Positions 24,827 to 34,394 are shown, counted from the first letter of the stretch. The stretch is DNA of 42,976 nt from M55B167 sp964406095 (GCA_964406095.1 CAYOQJ010000001.1:1-42976), one strand, 5' to 3'. Made by a program: numbers and translations. Notes: generated by a model not told the origin, from the letters alone.

Positions 24827-27800
24827 AGATCAAGGGTGCTGCTGAATTGGAGGACAGATTGAAAAAATAGCTGTTATCGCCTAGCGCTTTGATCCAGGTG
24901 CCGTTGAAAAGCACGGGCTCAATTGAAAGGTTCTGATTAGCGGTATTGGCGATGCCGAATCTGAAAACATCCAGATAACCGCCGTTCAGCGAGAGCTGGC
25001 TGGCATTGCCATCGACAAAGCGCAGCTGATTTTGCACACGGATGTGTGCATTATCACTGATGGAGATAATCGTGTTGGAGCCAGCGACATCAAACCAGTC
25101 GGTGGAAAAGTCGCATCCCGTGGTAAAATCTACTGTAGACCCCTGGCTAGTCTCATTGCCAGATGCCAGTTTGCGCAATCCACCGGTGACATTTCGCCAC
25201 ACATGGGCGGCAGCACCGCCGCCCTCGACGCCGTCACCATAGAGATAGAGATCGAAATAATTCAGCATAGCGCCATCAATCATAATTGCGGTCGGCTGCT
25301 GAGAATCGTTGTTGAGACTCTGCAACACAAATCCGCCATAGACATAGTTGCGCGGTGCCAAGAGATCACCATTCAAAGACAAACTATGACCTGATGCCAG
25401 CTGCAGTTGGGTTGTCCGGTTATTGGGAGCGCTCTGACTTGCCACATACAAGGTTTTGTCGAGTGTGCCACCACTGTTGAAAAACAGCGTACCGCCGGTG
25501 TCGAAACAAAGATCACCGCCGCCCAGTGCTGCGGGAGAATCGATTTCAATGAGGCCCTGGTTAACGCATAGCCCGCCGTCGAATCTGAGAGAATCCTCGA
25601 AAATCAGCGTCCCCTTGCCCGATTTAACCAGATTCAAAGGCCCATCCGAACGGTGCCGCAGCGTCATACCACTGAGGTGGTTGGTGACATCAGCCGTCAC
25701 TCCCAGCGAGAGCGAAACCGGATGGGCGGCTGAGGCGTTGGAAACCACCCCCATACCGGTGCTCCCGGGATAAAGACCATCGGCGAATGTCATTTTTACG
25801 GAGGCGATATCCAGCAGAGCATCAGAGCTGACACTGACAGGTCCGATGATGACCTTCTCAGAAGCACCAGTTACAAAGCGGAAGCTACCGGCGGTCAGCG
25901 GATAGGTAGTTGATGCGCCAGCCACATCTACGGGATAAACCCGGTCGTTGCCATCTGCGGCAAAACCGTTTGGCAGGAAAGTCAGGCAGCCGCCATCATT
26001 CAACTCACCGATTAGGCCGTTGTTGATCGAGGGTGAACCGACAAGATAGCGGTCGTTGCCGGCAAAGCCGTGAGTCACGACAGAGTAATCGCCAGGCATG
26101 AGGATCAATGGCTGCGGCAGACGGCGGAAGCGATATCCATCATCCAGCTCATAATCTTCGCGCGGGGAAAAGGCCAACACCGCCAATGGATATCCACCGC
26201 CATGGTTATAGATCGAAACTTTTTTTAAGCTTTCAAAGCCGTCACCGTCGCTATCGTAAGCACCCAACGCGGTGATCATTGTCATTTCATTCACGCGAAA
26301 ATCGCAGCGTAGCGTGGAGTAATCCGCCTCAGATGGTGTATACAGAGCCGAGCTACTGCCGTAAGCGTTGTAAAAAGAGGCTAAGGGATCGCTGAGCACA
26401 ACCGCACCGTCAACCAGCTCAAGGCCTCCGATTGAGGTTGCACCGGATATCTCAAGACGACCGCTACCAATTTTGCTGACTGACTGACCCGCCAGCACGC
26501 CGGATGCGATTCTGACAAAAGCGGCTTCGCCAACATCAACAACAGGTGCGACATGGTTGATATCCAGAAAGCCATTGGTCAACACGCGTTCTCCATTGGC
26601 AAGTACCAGCGACCCTATGTTAAGCATGCCCTCGCCCAGATTGACTGTCTGCACACCGGTTATCTGATTGGTGAACCACGCCGTTGAACCGATGCCCTGC
26701 GCGATGATGCCGTTGCGCCAATTAGAGGCATCATTCCAGTTGGCAACTGATGATTCAGCGATCCACTCGCCATCGCTACCGCTGAGTGTTGCATCTTCCA
26801 AAAGCACCTGCCGTGCATGATAGGCATATATCTCACGGGGATCGGATGCGTACAAACTCAGAACTCGCGCACCGTTTGCGGCGGAATCATCACCTAGGCG
26901 GAAGAGGGTGCGGGCAACGGAAATCTCTTTCAGGCTTAAGTTGCGCTCGGCATCGCCGGCGGTATCGGAAAACCCGGGCACAAGCGGTGTTGTCAAGAGG
27001 TTATTGGTGATGGCGTGACCTTCGATCTGGGCTAACAAATTTGAGAGAGCTGGCATGGCGACACTGCTATTGAGACTCTCTAGGGCGAGGCTGACGGCAC
27101 GCATATGTGAAAATGATGAATAACCGCTCAGACGTTCGGTTTTATCAATAACCGCAGTAAGTCCGACAGGATCAGATGTGCGACCGAGTGCGATGATATA
27201 GCTGTCCATCAAACTGACGGAGAGACCGTACTGCCCCATGCCGCGATAATTCCAGCCAATATCCCAGTCACTATCGCTCACCGTCGCAGCGAGGGTTTGT
27301 GCGCCGGTGGCATCATAAAGCATGCCGAGAACATGGGCATAGATCAGTTTCGCCGCAGGGTCGCTCTGAGCAACATAAGCAGATCGTAGCATGGGAAGTG
27401 CGGTCGGCACATCCGTCAGAACGGTATGCAGCGTAGCGTAGTTATTGATAAGGCCATTGACTGCCTGCTGAATGGCACTGGACGGGAGCGGGAAAGAGTC
27501 TGGTGTGCCGGCATCTTCAGCCCTGATGATATTTTTAGCAACCAGATGCGATTGCAGAGCGTTCATATTGACATTTCTGGGTGTCACCTGGTTTTGAACA
27601 GCGAGAGCCGCGGCATAGCCGGCGGCATAACCCTGATTCTGCATATCTTGCTGCATTCTGAGGATCGGCATCGCATCGCGGTGGGCACTGATCCCCAGAC
27701 CGGTTACCAGCAGACCGTCGACGGTTTTTGGTAGCAGAGCACGATAAGGAAGATTAGCGGTTATAACATCTCTACCAGGATCCTTTATAAAGAAAATATC

Positions 27801-30230
27801 GTGTACGGTGTAGCCATGGGAATCAAAATCACTGGAAGGGCGGACGATTGTGTCGGGCCAGCTGCGGTTGTTGAGAATATCCAGCGGAGAAACCGTTACA
27901 ACGCCAACAAGGCGACGGCGTTCACGACTGGCCGGATTCTGTCCTGCGTCCCAGGCATCGGTATCCGCGATGCTGGCATAGGCACGCCGGGCGAAAAAGA
28001 ATACATCGCAGACATCGCGATCATCAACAAAACCCACATCGGAATTCTTATAGCTGTTACCGAGAATATGGAGTCCCTGACCAGCACCCTGAACAGCTAT
28101 TTCGGAGGATTTTATAAACTCGGTTTCTTCACCACTCATAGCTGCAATTACGGCATTACCGGTGGCATCGACAACCGCCTGGGCTCGGATTACCGCACGT
28201 AGTCCATCCGGTAGCACCACAACAACCCCCTTAACGGTGTTTTCCTGCATTACAACACCGGCGGCCATGGTTCCATAAAGCACTTTCACGCCTGCCTCAC
28301 GGCAGGCACGCCGATACCACTCTGATTTGCTGGTAGCCAGAACGGCGCCGGTCGCGGCGACACCGGGATCGACATCAGCGGTTGTAAAACCGCAGGCGTT
28401 GCCATGATAGTAGGAACCGATTCTGCCATCGGTCTGCACGCCGCCCATCCCGCAGAGATATTCCACCGCAATTGTATCTGCTCCACTCCGACCCGCCGCG
28501 ATTGCGGCGGGTGCACCCGAGGTGCCGGCCCCAATCACCAGTACCTCGCACTCGGCAATCACCGGCAGGTTACGTGCTCCCTCCATTACTATGGATGCAC
28601 TGTTGGTATAGCGGGGCGGCCAGCCGGCCAGCAGTTCATAGATATCTTCATTATCAGGAATGGCGCCGGTGTCACCCGGCAGCGTTAAGCCCTGCGGGTC
28701 AGCGCATCCCAATGCTACAGTGGCAGCCAGTGCCCCAATGCGCTCGCTAAGTGCTATGCCGCGTGCCGGGTTACGCAGATCGGCAGCCAGTGAGCGAGGT
28801 ATATCCGCCCGTACTCCCAGCAGAAAAACATTGGTTATTCCGGCGGGACGGAATGCGTTGAGATCGAGTTGCGCAGCACCCGGCCAGCTTGCAGTGTTTT
28901 CAGAGCTTTCGCAGATTATGGTATCCGGCGGCATCCAACTCAGGACATCGGATTGATCGACACAGGTTTTAACCCAGGTCAGATCGCGCAGAACCTGTTC
29001 CATCTCCAGCATCTCGAGCACGCCGCCATCATTCAAGTTGGTGGTAAGAGTGCAGCGGTAAACACGTGCATTGATTGCAGACGGCATATTCTCAGGAGCC
29101 GCCACTCCTGAAACCTGGATATTATCAAATGCGAGGTCGGGAAGCTGTTCAACTGTCAGAGCGTTCCCAGCCGGCGCATTGGTTGCATCGGCCATTACAA
29201 TCCGTGTGAGTTCATAATTGCCGGGAACAAAGGCGCGTCTGATCGCCCCTGCTTTCTGTGCGGTTGCAGCTTCGGCTGTGGCATCGATGATCACTCGGGC
29301 GCGAAGTGCCTGGCGTCCCTTGCGATTGGCTACCACGACACCGGCAGGATCACCGCTGTTATCCCGAATCACATCGGTCACAGGACTGCCGCCCATATAA
29401 AAAACACCTGCGTTCTCGAGAGCATCCTGCAGTGCCTTCTTGACTGTAAGGGGTTTCCGCTCGCTACGGCTGCCCGGAACCGGTTCAGCCGGATCGACAT
29501 TAAAAATAATCTCATCGAGCAATTGACGCTCGCAACCGTCCGCTATGTCGCAGAATAATCTGACAAACTGCGTCTGCACTGCCGAATCAAAGGTGAGGTG
29601 TGCCACGAGAACCTCGGCATCGCCGCTCATACCGCTATTTTCAATCGCAATCGAGTAGTTAGCCGATGACCAGCTTTGACCATCCATGCTGTATTGCAGG
29701 GAGGAAAATAGCGTATCAAAGGGTCGATTGGTGAGGCGTTTATAATAGTATATATCGATGCTTAATAATAAACCTGAACCCTGAAATTCGCAGGTGATTT
29801 GCACATCATTGTCGTACTGCACGCTGTGGGCCGCGGCATCGTAATGCACACCATCCATCAGCCGGGTGTTATCGGGATCGGGATGTGATCCATTCGGAGA
29901 AATATCTGTCGTATAGGAGAAGGGCGTGATAACTGGAAAAATATCCTGAGCTAGTTGGACGGTATAGGATTCACTAACCACCTCGGGCCACAGCTCCCGC
30001 GTACCGGCGATATCTTCGCCCAGATAATTATGCGGTGCCAGAAGAACCACGCTGGCTCCGTTGGTTTGAGCGGCAATCGCGGCTGCGACCGCCGCGCTTC
30101 CGCCACCCACAACAACAACGTCGCACTCTCTGACAACTGGAATATCACGTTGCGACTGAAAAACAACTTCAGCAGACAAAACCGGAACCAGACAACTTAG
30201 AAGAACGACAGCCAAACCACAACGTTTCAT
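24804..30230 (-). CDS. Giant secreted tandem FAD-oxidoreductase with beta-strand repeats, frameshifted
   Basis: A 1808-residue secreted protein. After a signal peptide (about 1-20, PVLSA) comes a FAD-dependent oxidoreductase module (FAD_oxidored type) with VVVVGGGSAAVAAAIAA near 37-53. It is interrupted at about 105-245 by a beta-sandwich, discoidin-like insertion (SLQYSMDGQSWSSANYSI). A second module starts near 555 (CEVLVIGAGTSGAPAAIAA, then LCGMGGVQTDG) and runs to about 890. A helical, HEAT-like stretch follows to about 1160, then beta-strand repeats of the autotransporter-associated type (KIGSGRLEISGATSIGGLEL; VKSGKGTLIFEDSLRFDGGL). The frame stops at 24804 just past a G8 run, and matching repeats continue in another frame, so the intended protein is about 2220 residues. 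The start at 30230 is fixed by AAGGAG at eight bases; an upstream ATG at 30254 lacks one. Substrate unknown. Confidence 0.85.
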   Translation of the reverse strand: MKRCGLAVVLLSCLVPVLSAEVVFQSQRDIPVVRECDVVVVGGGSAAVAAAIAAQTNGASVVLLAPHNYLGEDIAGTRELWPEVVSESYTVQLAQDIFPVITPFSYTTDISPNGSHPDPDNTRLMDGVHYDAAAHSVQYDNDVQITCEFQGSGLLLSIDIYYYKRLTNRPFDTLFSSLQYSMDGQSWSSANYSIAIENSGMSGDAEVLVAHLTFDSAVQTQFVRLFCDIADGCERQLLDEIIFNVDPAEPVPGSRSERKPLTVKKALQDALENAGVFYMGGSPVTDVIRDNSGDPAGVVVANRKGRQALRARVIIDATAEAATAQKAGAIRRAFVPGNYELTRIVMADATNAPAGNALTVEQLPDLAFDNIQVSGVAAPENMPSAINARVYRCTLTTNLNDGGVLEMLEMEQVLRDLTWVKTCVDQSDVLSWMPPDTIICESSENTASWPGAAQLDLNAFRPAGITNVFLLGVRADIPRSLAADLRNPARGIALSERIGALAATVALGCADPQGLTLPGDTGAIPDNEDIYELLAGWPPRYTNSASIVMEGARNLPVIAECEVLVIGAGTSGAPAAIAAGRSGADTIAVEYLCGMGGVQTDGRIGSYYHGNACGFTTADVDPGVAATGAVLATSKSEWYRRACREAGVKVLYGTMAAGVVMQENTVKGVVVVLPDGLRAVIRAQAVVDATGNAVIAAMSGEETEFIKSSEIAVQGAGQGLHILGNSYKNSDVGFVDDRDVCDVFFFARRAYASIADTDAWDAGQNPASRERRRLVGVVTVSPLDILNNRSWPDTIVRPSSDFDSHGYTVHDIFFIKDPGRDVITANLPYRALLPKTVDGLLVTGLGISAHRDAMPILRMQQDMQNQGYAAGYAAALAVQNQVTPRNVNMNALQSHLVAKNIIRAEDAGTPDSFPLPSSAIQQAVNGLINNYATLHTVLTDVPTALPMLRSAYVAQSDPAAKLIYAHVLGMLYDATGAQTLAATVSDSDWDIGWNYRGMGQYGLSVSLMDSYIIALGRTSDPVGLTAVIDKTERLSGYSSFSHMRAVSLALESLNSSVAMPALSNLLAQIEGHAITNNLLTTPLVPGFSDTAGDAERNLSLKEISVARTLFRLGDDSAANGARVLSLYASDPREIYAYHARQVLLEDATLSGSDGEWIAESSVANWNDASNWRNGIIAQGIGSTAWFTNQITGVQTVNLGEGMLNIGSLVLANGERVLTNGFLDINHVAPVVDVGEAAFVRIASGVLAGQSVSKIGSGRLEISGATSIGGLELVDGAVVLSDPLASFYNAYGSSSALYTPSEADYSTLRCDFRVNEMTMITALGAYDSDGDGFESLKKVSIYNHGGGYPLAVLAFSPREDYELDDGYRFRRLPQPLILMPGDYSVVTHGFAGNDRYLVGSPSINNGLIGELNDGGCLTFLPNGFAADGNDRVYPVDVAGASTTYPLTAGSFRFVTGASEKVIIGPVSVSSDALLDIASVKMTFADGLYPGSTGMGVVSNASAAHPVSLSLGVTADVTNHLSGMTLRHRSDGPLNLVKSGKGTLIFEDSLRFDGGLCVNQGLIEIDSPAALGGGDLCFDTGGTLFFNSGGTLDKTLYVASQSAPNNRTTQLQLASGHSLSLNGDLLAPRNYVYGGFVLQSLNNDSQQPTAIMIDGAMLNYFDLYLYGDGVEGGGAAAHVWRNVTGGLRKLASGNETSQGSTVDFTTGCDFSTDWFDVAGSNTIISISDNAHIRVQNQLRFVDGNASQLSLNGGYLDVFRFGIANTANQNLSIEPVLFNGTWIKALGDNSYFFNLSSNSAAPLICDGGGAV
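24814..24821 (-). other. G8 homopolymer at the frameshift
   Basis: Eight consecutive C on the plus strand (G on the coding strand) mark the exact place where the reading frame of the giant protein shifts. Seven G would make one continuous frame. It could be slippage-based phase variation or a sequencing error. Confidence 0.85.
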
Positions 30231-30238
30231 TTTAACTT

Positions 30239-30244
30239 CTCCTT
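30239..30244 (-). promoter_or_regulatory. Shine-Dalgarno sequence fixing the giant protein's start
   Basis: AAGGAG on the minus strand, eight bases before the ATG at 30230. It lies downstream of the alternative ATG at 30254, so it selects the shorter protein, whose signal peptide begins MKRCGLAVV. Confidence 0.8.
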
Positions 30245-30367
30245 GCTTTTTCATAAAACTTTTGACAGTTCCTCACAAACGGCACAACTATCTCACAACT
30301 CGCTCCCAACACTTTTTACGGGCGGAGCCAGACCTTGATATTTCCAGCATAATCACCCCTCATACTA

Positions 30368-31441
30368 TTAAATTACGGCCAAAGATTTGTCAACCATGTC
30401 GGCGACTCTTTTGGCGGCATCTGGCACGTCAAGCACTCTGACGGCCTGTCCCATATGGGTCAGTGAGGAGGTATCGAGCATCTTTGCGGCAAGATAGCGC
30501 ATAAGTGCTCTGGGTGTGATTTCACGTTGCAAACCCTCATCGGCGCCTCCTGAACGCACTAGGGACAGAGCATTGAAATGCTGGTGATTACGAACCGCCG
30601 AAGGTAGTGGCACAAGAAAGGCTGGCTTACCCAATGTCGAAAGTTCAAAGCAGGTAGATGCACCGGCACGGGCAATCACTATATCGGCTGAGGCGTAGGC
30701 CCTCCCCATCTTGTTGACAAACGCGCAGACCATTGCCGGAATCTTTTTCGTTTCATAAAATTCGCGTAGCCACTGTTCGTCGGCACGTCCGCTCTGGTGG
30801 ATAACGAAAAGGGGCTGAGGGGTGTCATTATTGAGCAGCTCAAAAGTACGGGCGGCCAATTTATTGAGCGAATGTGCGCCCTGACTGCCGCCGGTGACAA
30901 AAATCACAAACGCCTCTTTGGGAATATCGTTGAATGCTGTTTGATCGGCCAGATCATCTCTAACCGGCAGACCGGTATAGCAGACATTTCTGCCAGGCAG
31001 CCACTCGGTCGTTTCGTGAAAACTGGTAGCAGTGCAAAGTGCCAACTTGGACAGGAGCTCAACCGCCTTACCCGGAACCGCGTTGGCCTCATGCAGAAAA
31101 ACCGGAACATGCGCAACATGGGCAGCCAAAACCGGAGGCAGACTGGTATAACTTCCCATTGCTAGCAAGGCATCAGGCTTAAGGCGCTGAAAACCACGCA
31201 CACAGCAGAAGAAGGATCGTACGAGCGAGGGCAGATTCTTCAAAGCGAGCTGTCGCGCCCCGGTTGCCATAACCTCACCGTTCCAACCTTTAACCGCAAC
31301 CGACTCGATATCACGCCCGGCCAGCCAGATGGAAACACGATGGCCGCGTTCGCTTAGAACCTTGGCTGCCGCCAGACCGGGAAAAATATGCCCCCCCGTT
31401 CCACCGCAAGCCACAACAAAACGTTTTTTTTTCTGAAACAT
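30368..31441 (-). CDS. murG: UDP-GlcNAc:lipid I GlcNAc transferase MurG
   Basis: Adds GlcNAc from UDP-GlcNAc to lipid I at the inner face of the cytoplasmic membrane to make lipid II, the last cytoplasmic step of peptidoglycan synthesis. The 357 residues fit. The N-terminal loop CGGTGGHIFPGLA (about 13-25) is the MurG signature; MGSYTSLPPVLAA, FVTGGSQGAHSLN and the donor-site region ADIVIARAGASTCFELSTLGKP are also clear. The ATG at 31441 overlaps the murJ stop codon (TGATG), indicating coupled translation; a GTG one codon earlier is less likely. Ends 137 bases before the giant FAD gene. Confidence 0.97.
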   Translation of the reverse strand: MFQKKKRFVVACGGTGGHIFPGLAAAKVLSERGHRVSIWLAGRDIESVAVKGWNGEVMATGARQLALKNLPSLVRSFFCCVRGFQRLKPDALLAMGSYTSLPPVLAAHVAHVPVFLHEANAVPGKAVELLSKLALCTATSFHETTEWLPGRNVCYTGLPVRDDLADQTAFNDIPKEAFVIFVTGGSQGAHSLNKLAARTFELLNNDTPQPLFVIHQSGRADEQWLREFYETKKIPAMVCAFVNKMGRAYASADIVIARAGASTCFELSTLGKPAFLVPLPSAVRNHQHFNALSLVRSGGADEGLQREITPRALMRYLAAKMLDTSSLTHMGQAVRVLDVPDAAKRVADMVDKSLAVI

Positions 31442-33060
31442 CACCGACTCCGGTCTCTATATATCACAAATTGCAACACCTTGTAAAGTTCATCAGCGCA
31501 CAACATGGCAAGCAAACCACCATACAGTGCCATTCCCAGAACTATCGAGATTAACAGCGTGACTGCACGCCAAAGTATGCCGTCGGGTAGTATCGCGCAG
31601 AGATGGCCATGCGCGGCATACACCGCCACACCCATCAAAACCGCCGCTATCAGTGTACGAACAAGCACTCTTATGATACGTACCTCATTCTCGATGCCCC
31701 CCACTCTTTTGCGCAGCAGCTTATAGAGAATCGCCGCACTAATCACACTGCAGACCACCGTTGAAACTGCGATGCCAGCATGTTTCCATCCATCCGAAAA
31801 GGTAAGCACACAAATTATATTCAACAGCACATTTAAACCCAAAATAACCAGTGAAACCCGCGTGGGTGTTTTGATATCCTGCATACCGTAAAACGCCGGG
31901 ATAACTGCTTTGTTGTAACTAAACACCAGCAAACCGGGAGCGTAAGCCATCAGTGCGCGTGAGCTCATCAATGCGGAATTGGCATCAAAAGCTCCATCTC
32001 CACCGCCATAGATTATAATCATCAGCGGATGCGCCAGCGCAACCAGACCGCAGGCACAGGGCAGCATCACCAATGTCAGATTAACAAGCGAGTCCATCAA
32101 ATCTACGCCAATCAGATGATGCTTGTTCTCGGCCGCATGACGTGAGAATGCGGGCAGTAGAACGGTCATAAAGGCCGCGCCGAAAATGCCGAGCGGCAGA
32201 TAGATCAACCTTTCAGCATAAACCAGGGCGGCAGGTCCGTAGGAACCGGCCCAGTAAGCCAGCAGCTTATCGACACAGACATTGATCTGCAAAATTCCAG
32301 CTCCCAATGCCGCCGGCCCCATTAAACTTACAATCCGGGTGATGCCCGCATCACTTAGAATCCCTTGGAAGCGGGGTTTTATGACAAAACCCTCTTTCAT
32401 CAGAACCGGAATCTGAATCAGAATCTGTAATAATCCAGCCCCCAAAATAACGTAACAGAGTATACGCAATTGGCCGCTTTTTTCACTCAAAACCGTGGCC
32501 CCGATCACAACCAGCGCGATAATCCAAACCAGATTAAGTAAAAACGGAGCAAAGGCAGAGACAGCGAAGCGCCCGACCGCATTCAGCATACCCGCCAACA
32601 ATGCCGCCACACAGATTAGAACAGCATAGGGCAGCAGAACTCTGAGCATAGGAAGCGGCAAGAGCCAGTTGCTGTCGTAATCAAGCACAAACGGCAGCAG
32701 ATAGGTCATAGCCATACCGACAACGACCAATATCGAGAGGACAGCAATCAGCAGACCAATCACCCGCATAGCCAGCAGATTGGCGCGCTCTTTACCATGC
32801 TCCAACAGTTCTTTGTTGAAAACCGGCACAAAGGCACCTGTAAGCGCACCTTCACCGAAAAGACGACGAAAAAGATTGGGAATCAGAAAGGCGATGTCAA
32901 AAGCTGATTTCAAGGCACTGGTGCCAAAGAGATGAGCCATCATGATTTCACGTACCAGACCGCCCACTCTGCTCAACATGGTCATGATACTCACAATAGA
33001 GGTTGATTTCAGCAGACGAGAACTATGTGTTGGATCAGCGGTATTCAAGAACTTTTTCAT
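31441..33060 (-). CDS. murJ: Lipid II flippase MurJ (MviN)
   Basis: A 539-residue MOP-superfamily membrane protein with about 14 transmembrane helices that flips lipid II to the periplasmic face. The N-terminus (SIVSIMTMLSRVGGLVRE) and the block FLIPNLFRRLFGEGALTGAF (about 55-75) are diagnostic, including the conserved Arg residues of the central cavity region; PLGIFGAAFMTVLLPAFS and AYAPGLLVFSYNK follow. Its ATG overlaps the lpxK stop (ATGA) and its stop overlaps the murG start, so the three genes form one coupled operon joining LPS and peptidoglycan assembly. Confidence 0.97.
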   Translation of the reverse strand: MKKFLNTADPTHSSRLLKSTSIVSIMTMLSRVGGLVREIMMAHLFGTSALKSAFDIAFLIPNLFRRLFGEGALTGAFVPVFNKELLEHGKERANLLAMRVIGLLIAVLSILVVVGMAMTYLLPFVLDYDSNWLLPLPMLRVLLPYAVLICVAALLAGMLNAVGRFAVSAFAPFLLNLVWIIALVVIGATVLSEKSGQLRILCYVILGAGLLQILIQIPVLMKEGFVIKPRFQGILSDAGITRIVSLMGPAALGAGILQINVCVDKLLAYWAGSYGPAALVYAERLIYLPLGIFGAAFMTVLLPAFSRHAAENKHHLIGVDLMDSLVNLTLVMLPCACGLVALAHPLMIIIYGGGDGAFDANSALMSSRALMAYAPGLLVFSYNKAVIPAFYGMQDIKTPTRVSLVILGLNVLLNIICVLTFSDGWKHAGIAVSTVVCSVISAAILYKLLRKRVGGIENEVRIIRVLVRTLIAAVLMGVAVYAAHGHLCAILPDGILWRAVTLLISIVLGMALYGGLLAMLCADELYKVLQFVIYRDRSR

Positions 33061-34280
33061 CTCGGATTAGCCTTCCGCTTGTGTGATACGGAAGGATTGC
33101 CTCCTCTTTTTTCATCTATTTTGCCCAGGATACGGTCAATCGCATCAATAAAACTGTCGGCACCCGCGAGAATCTCGATATCGACGCGCACGTAATATAC
33201 CGGCACCGCGGTTCGGTTGAGCTTGGGAAAACGAACTGCGTCCTTTTCGGTGGTCAGCAGGGCGGTAGCCCCCAGTTTGTGAGCTTTATTGATGGCATCA
33301 ATGATTTCCTGAGCCTGATAACGGTGATGGTCGGCATAGCGTTCAAAACTGATCAGCGCGGCTCCCATCCTACGTAGCGAGTGTTCAAAACTCTGCGGAA
33401 CAGCGATGCCCGAAAGTGAGGCCACTCGTTTGCCCTTCAGCCATTCCAGCGGCAACGTTTTATTGGTATAAACATTACGAAGAAAACGTGGCATATGACA
33501 GCATTCAATGATATCCGCTGCCGGATTCAGTCCTTTGATCACGGAACGCAACTGATCGGATTCACCATCGGACTTGGTTATAAACACAAAATCGGCACGC
33601 TTGAGATTACGTGCCGGTTCACGCAGAATACCGCGTGGCAGCAGATTGCCATTGCCGAAGGGATTGGTTTTGTCCACCAGCACAACATCGACATGGTGCT
33701 TGAGTTTCTGATATTGCAACCCATCATCTAGCAAAAGAATATCAGACTTGAAACGGTTGACCGCATATTTACCGCTTTTGACACGGTCTTTGTCGACTAA
33801 AACCACTACTCCGGGAAGGTTGCTGGCAAGCATATAGGGTTCGTCGCCGCCCATTTCGCTGTCGAGCAAAACCGCTTCTCCGTCGCTCACCACTCTGGGA
33901 GGCAGGTATTTCTCCTCGAACTTACGATACCAGGGTAACTCTTTTTTGCGGTAGCCCCTACTTAGAATTGCGACTTTACGTCCCTGCTTGTGCAATTCCC
34001 GTGCAAAAATTTCCACAACCGGGGTTTTACCGGTGCCACCTGCTGTCACATTGCCGACACTGATAACCTGGCATCCCAGCGGGAAACTGCGTAGAAGACG
34101 CTCCCGATAGAGGAAAAGACGCAGCCGGACAACATGTTGAAAAAGGTAGGAGCAACCCTTGAGCAACGTCAACAGAAGACGAACAGGCAAGGGCTGGTTT
34201 TGATCAGCTCCGGGCTGTTGAATAATGCGAACCAGATAGCGCTCAATTCTTTCAGCTCTGCTAATTTTTGACTTTGGCAT
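33057..34280 (-). CDS. lpxK: Tetraacyldisaccharide 4'-kinase LpxK
   Basis: Phosphorylates the 4' position of the tetraacylated disaccharide to give lipid IVA in lipid A synthesis, so the organism makes an LPS outer membrane. P-loop GGTGKTPV is near residue 81, preceded by VISVGN; SRGYRKK, GDEPYMLA, LLDDGLQYQ (the metal-binding DDGxQ) and FGNGNLLPRGILREP all match the family. The protein has 407 residues, longer than the usual 330 or so, through a basic N-terminal extension of about 25-30 residues and a basic tail. A weak GAAG ribosome site precedes the ATG. It is the first gene of the lpxK-murJ-murG operon and is divergent from hemW. Confidence 0.96.
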   Translation of the reverse strand: MPKSKISRAERIERYLVRIIQQPGADQNQPLPVRLLLTLLKGCSYLFQHVVRLRLFLYRERLLRSFPLGCQVISVGNVTAGGTGKTPVVEIFARELHKQGRKVAILSRGYRKKELPWYRKFEEKYLPPRVVSDGEAVLLDSEMGGDEPYMLASNLPGVVVLVDKDRVKSGKYAVNRFKSDILLLDDGLQYQKLKHHVDVVLVDKTNPFGNGNLLPRGILREPARNLKRADFVFITKSDGESDQLRSVIKGLNPAADIIECCHMPRFLRNVYTNKTLPLEWLKGKRVASLSGIAVPQSFEHSLRRMGAALISFERYADHHRYQAQEIIDAINKAHKLGATALLTTEKDAVRFPKLNRTAVPVYYVRVDIEILAGADSFIDAIDRILGKIDEKRGGNPSVSHKRKANPR

Positions 34281-34335
34281 AACTTAATTTCTTCAGTGAT
34301 CTCAATACCCTTTAACAGTGGCGTTATTCTCTCAA

Positions 34336-34384
34336 CTCCAGTCACAAAAAACAAGCAGTTGCTTCCTGTTTTTTGTGACTGGAG
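34336..34384. repeat. Perfect 18-bp inverted repeat in lpxK/hemW divergent region
   Basis: CTCCAGTCACAAAAAACA (34336-34353) is exactly repeated as its reverse complement at 34367-34384 around a 13-base loop. The right arm ends four bases before a consensus TATAAT directed at hemW. It could be an operator, a cruciform, or an RNA hairpin if lpxK or hemW transcripts start beyond it. No T-run follows outside either arm. Confidence 0.9.
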
Positions 34385-34388
34385 ATGT

Positions 34389-34394
34389 TATAAT
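34389..34394 (+). promoter_or_regulatory. Consensus -10 box upstream of hemW
   Basis: A perfect TATAAT 52 bases before the hemW ATG. The place for a -35 hexamer (about 34366-34371) falls at the edge of the inverted repeat's right arm and reads poorly, so a protein bound to the repeat could control this promoter. Confidence 0.5.
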
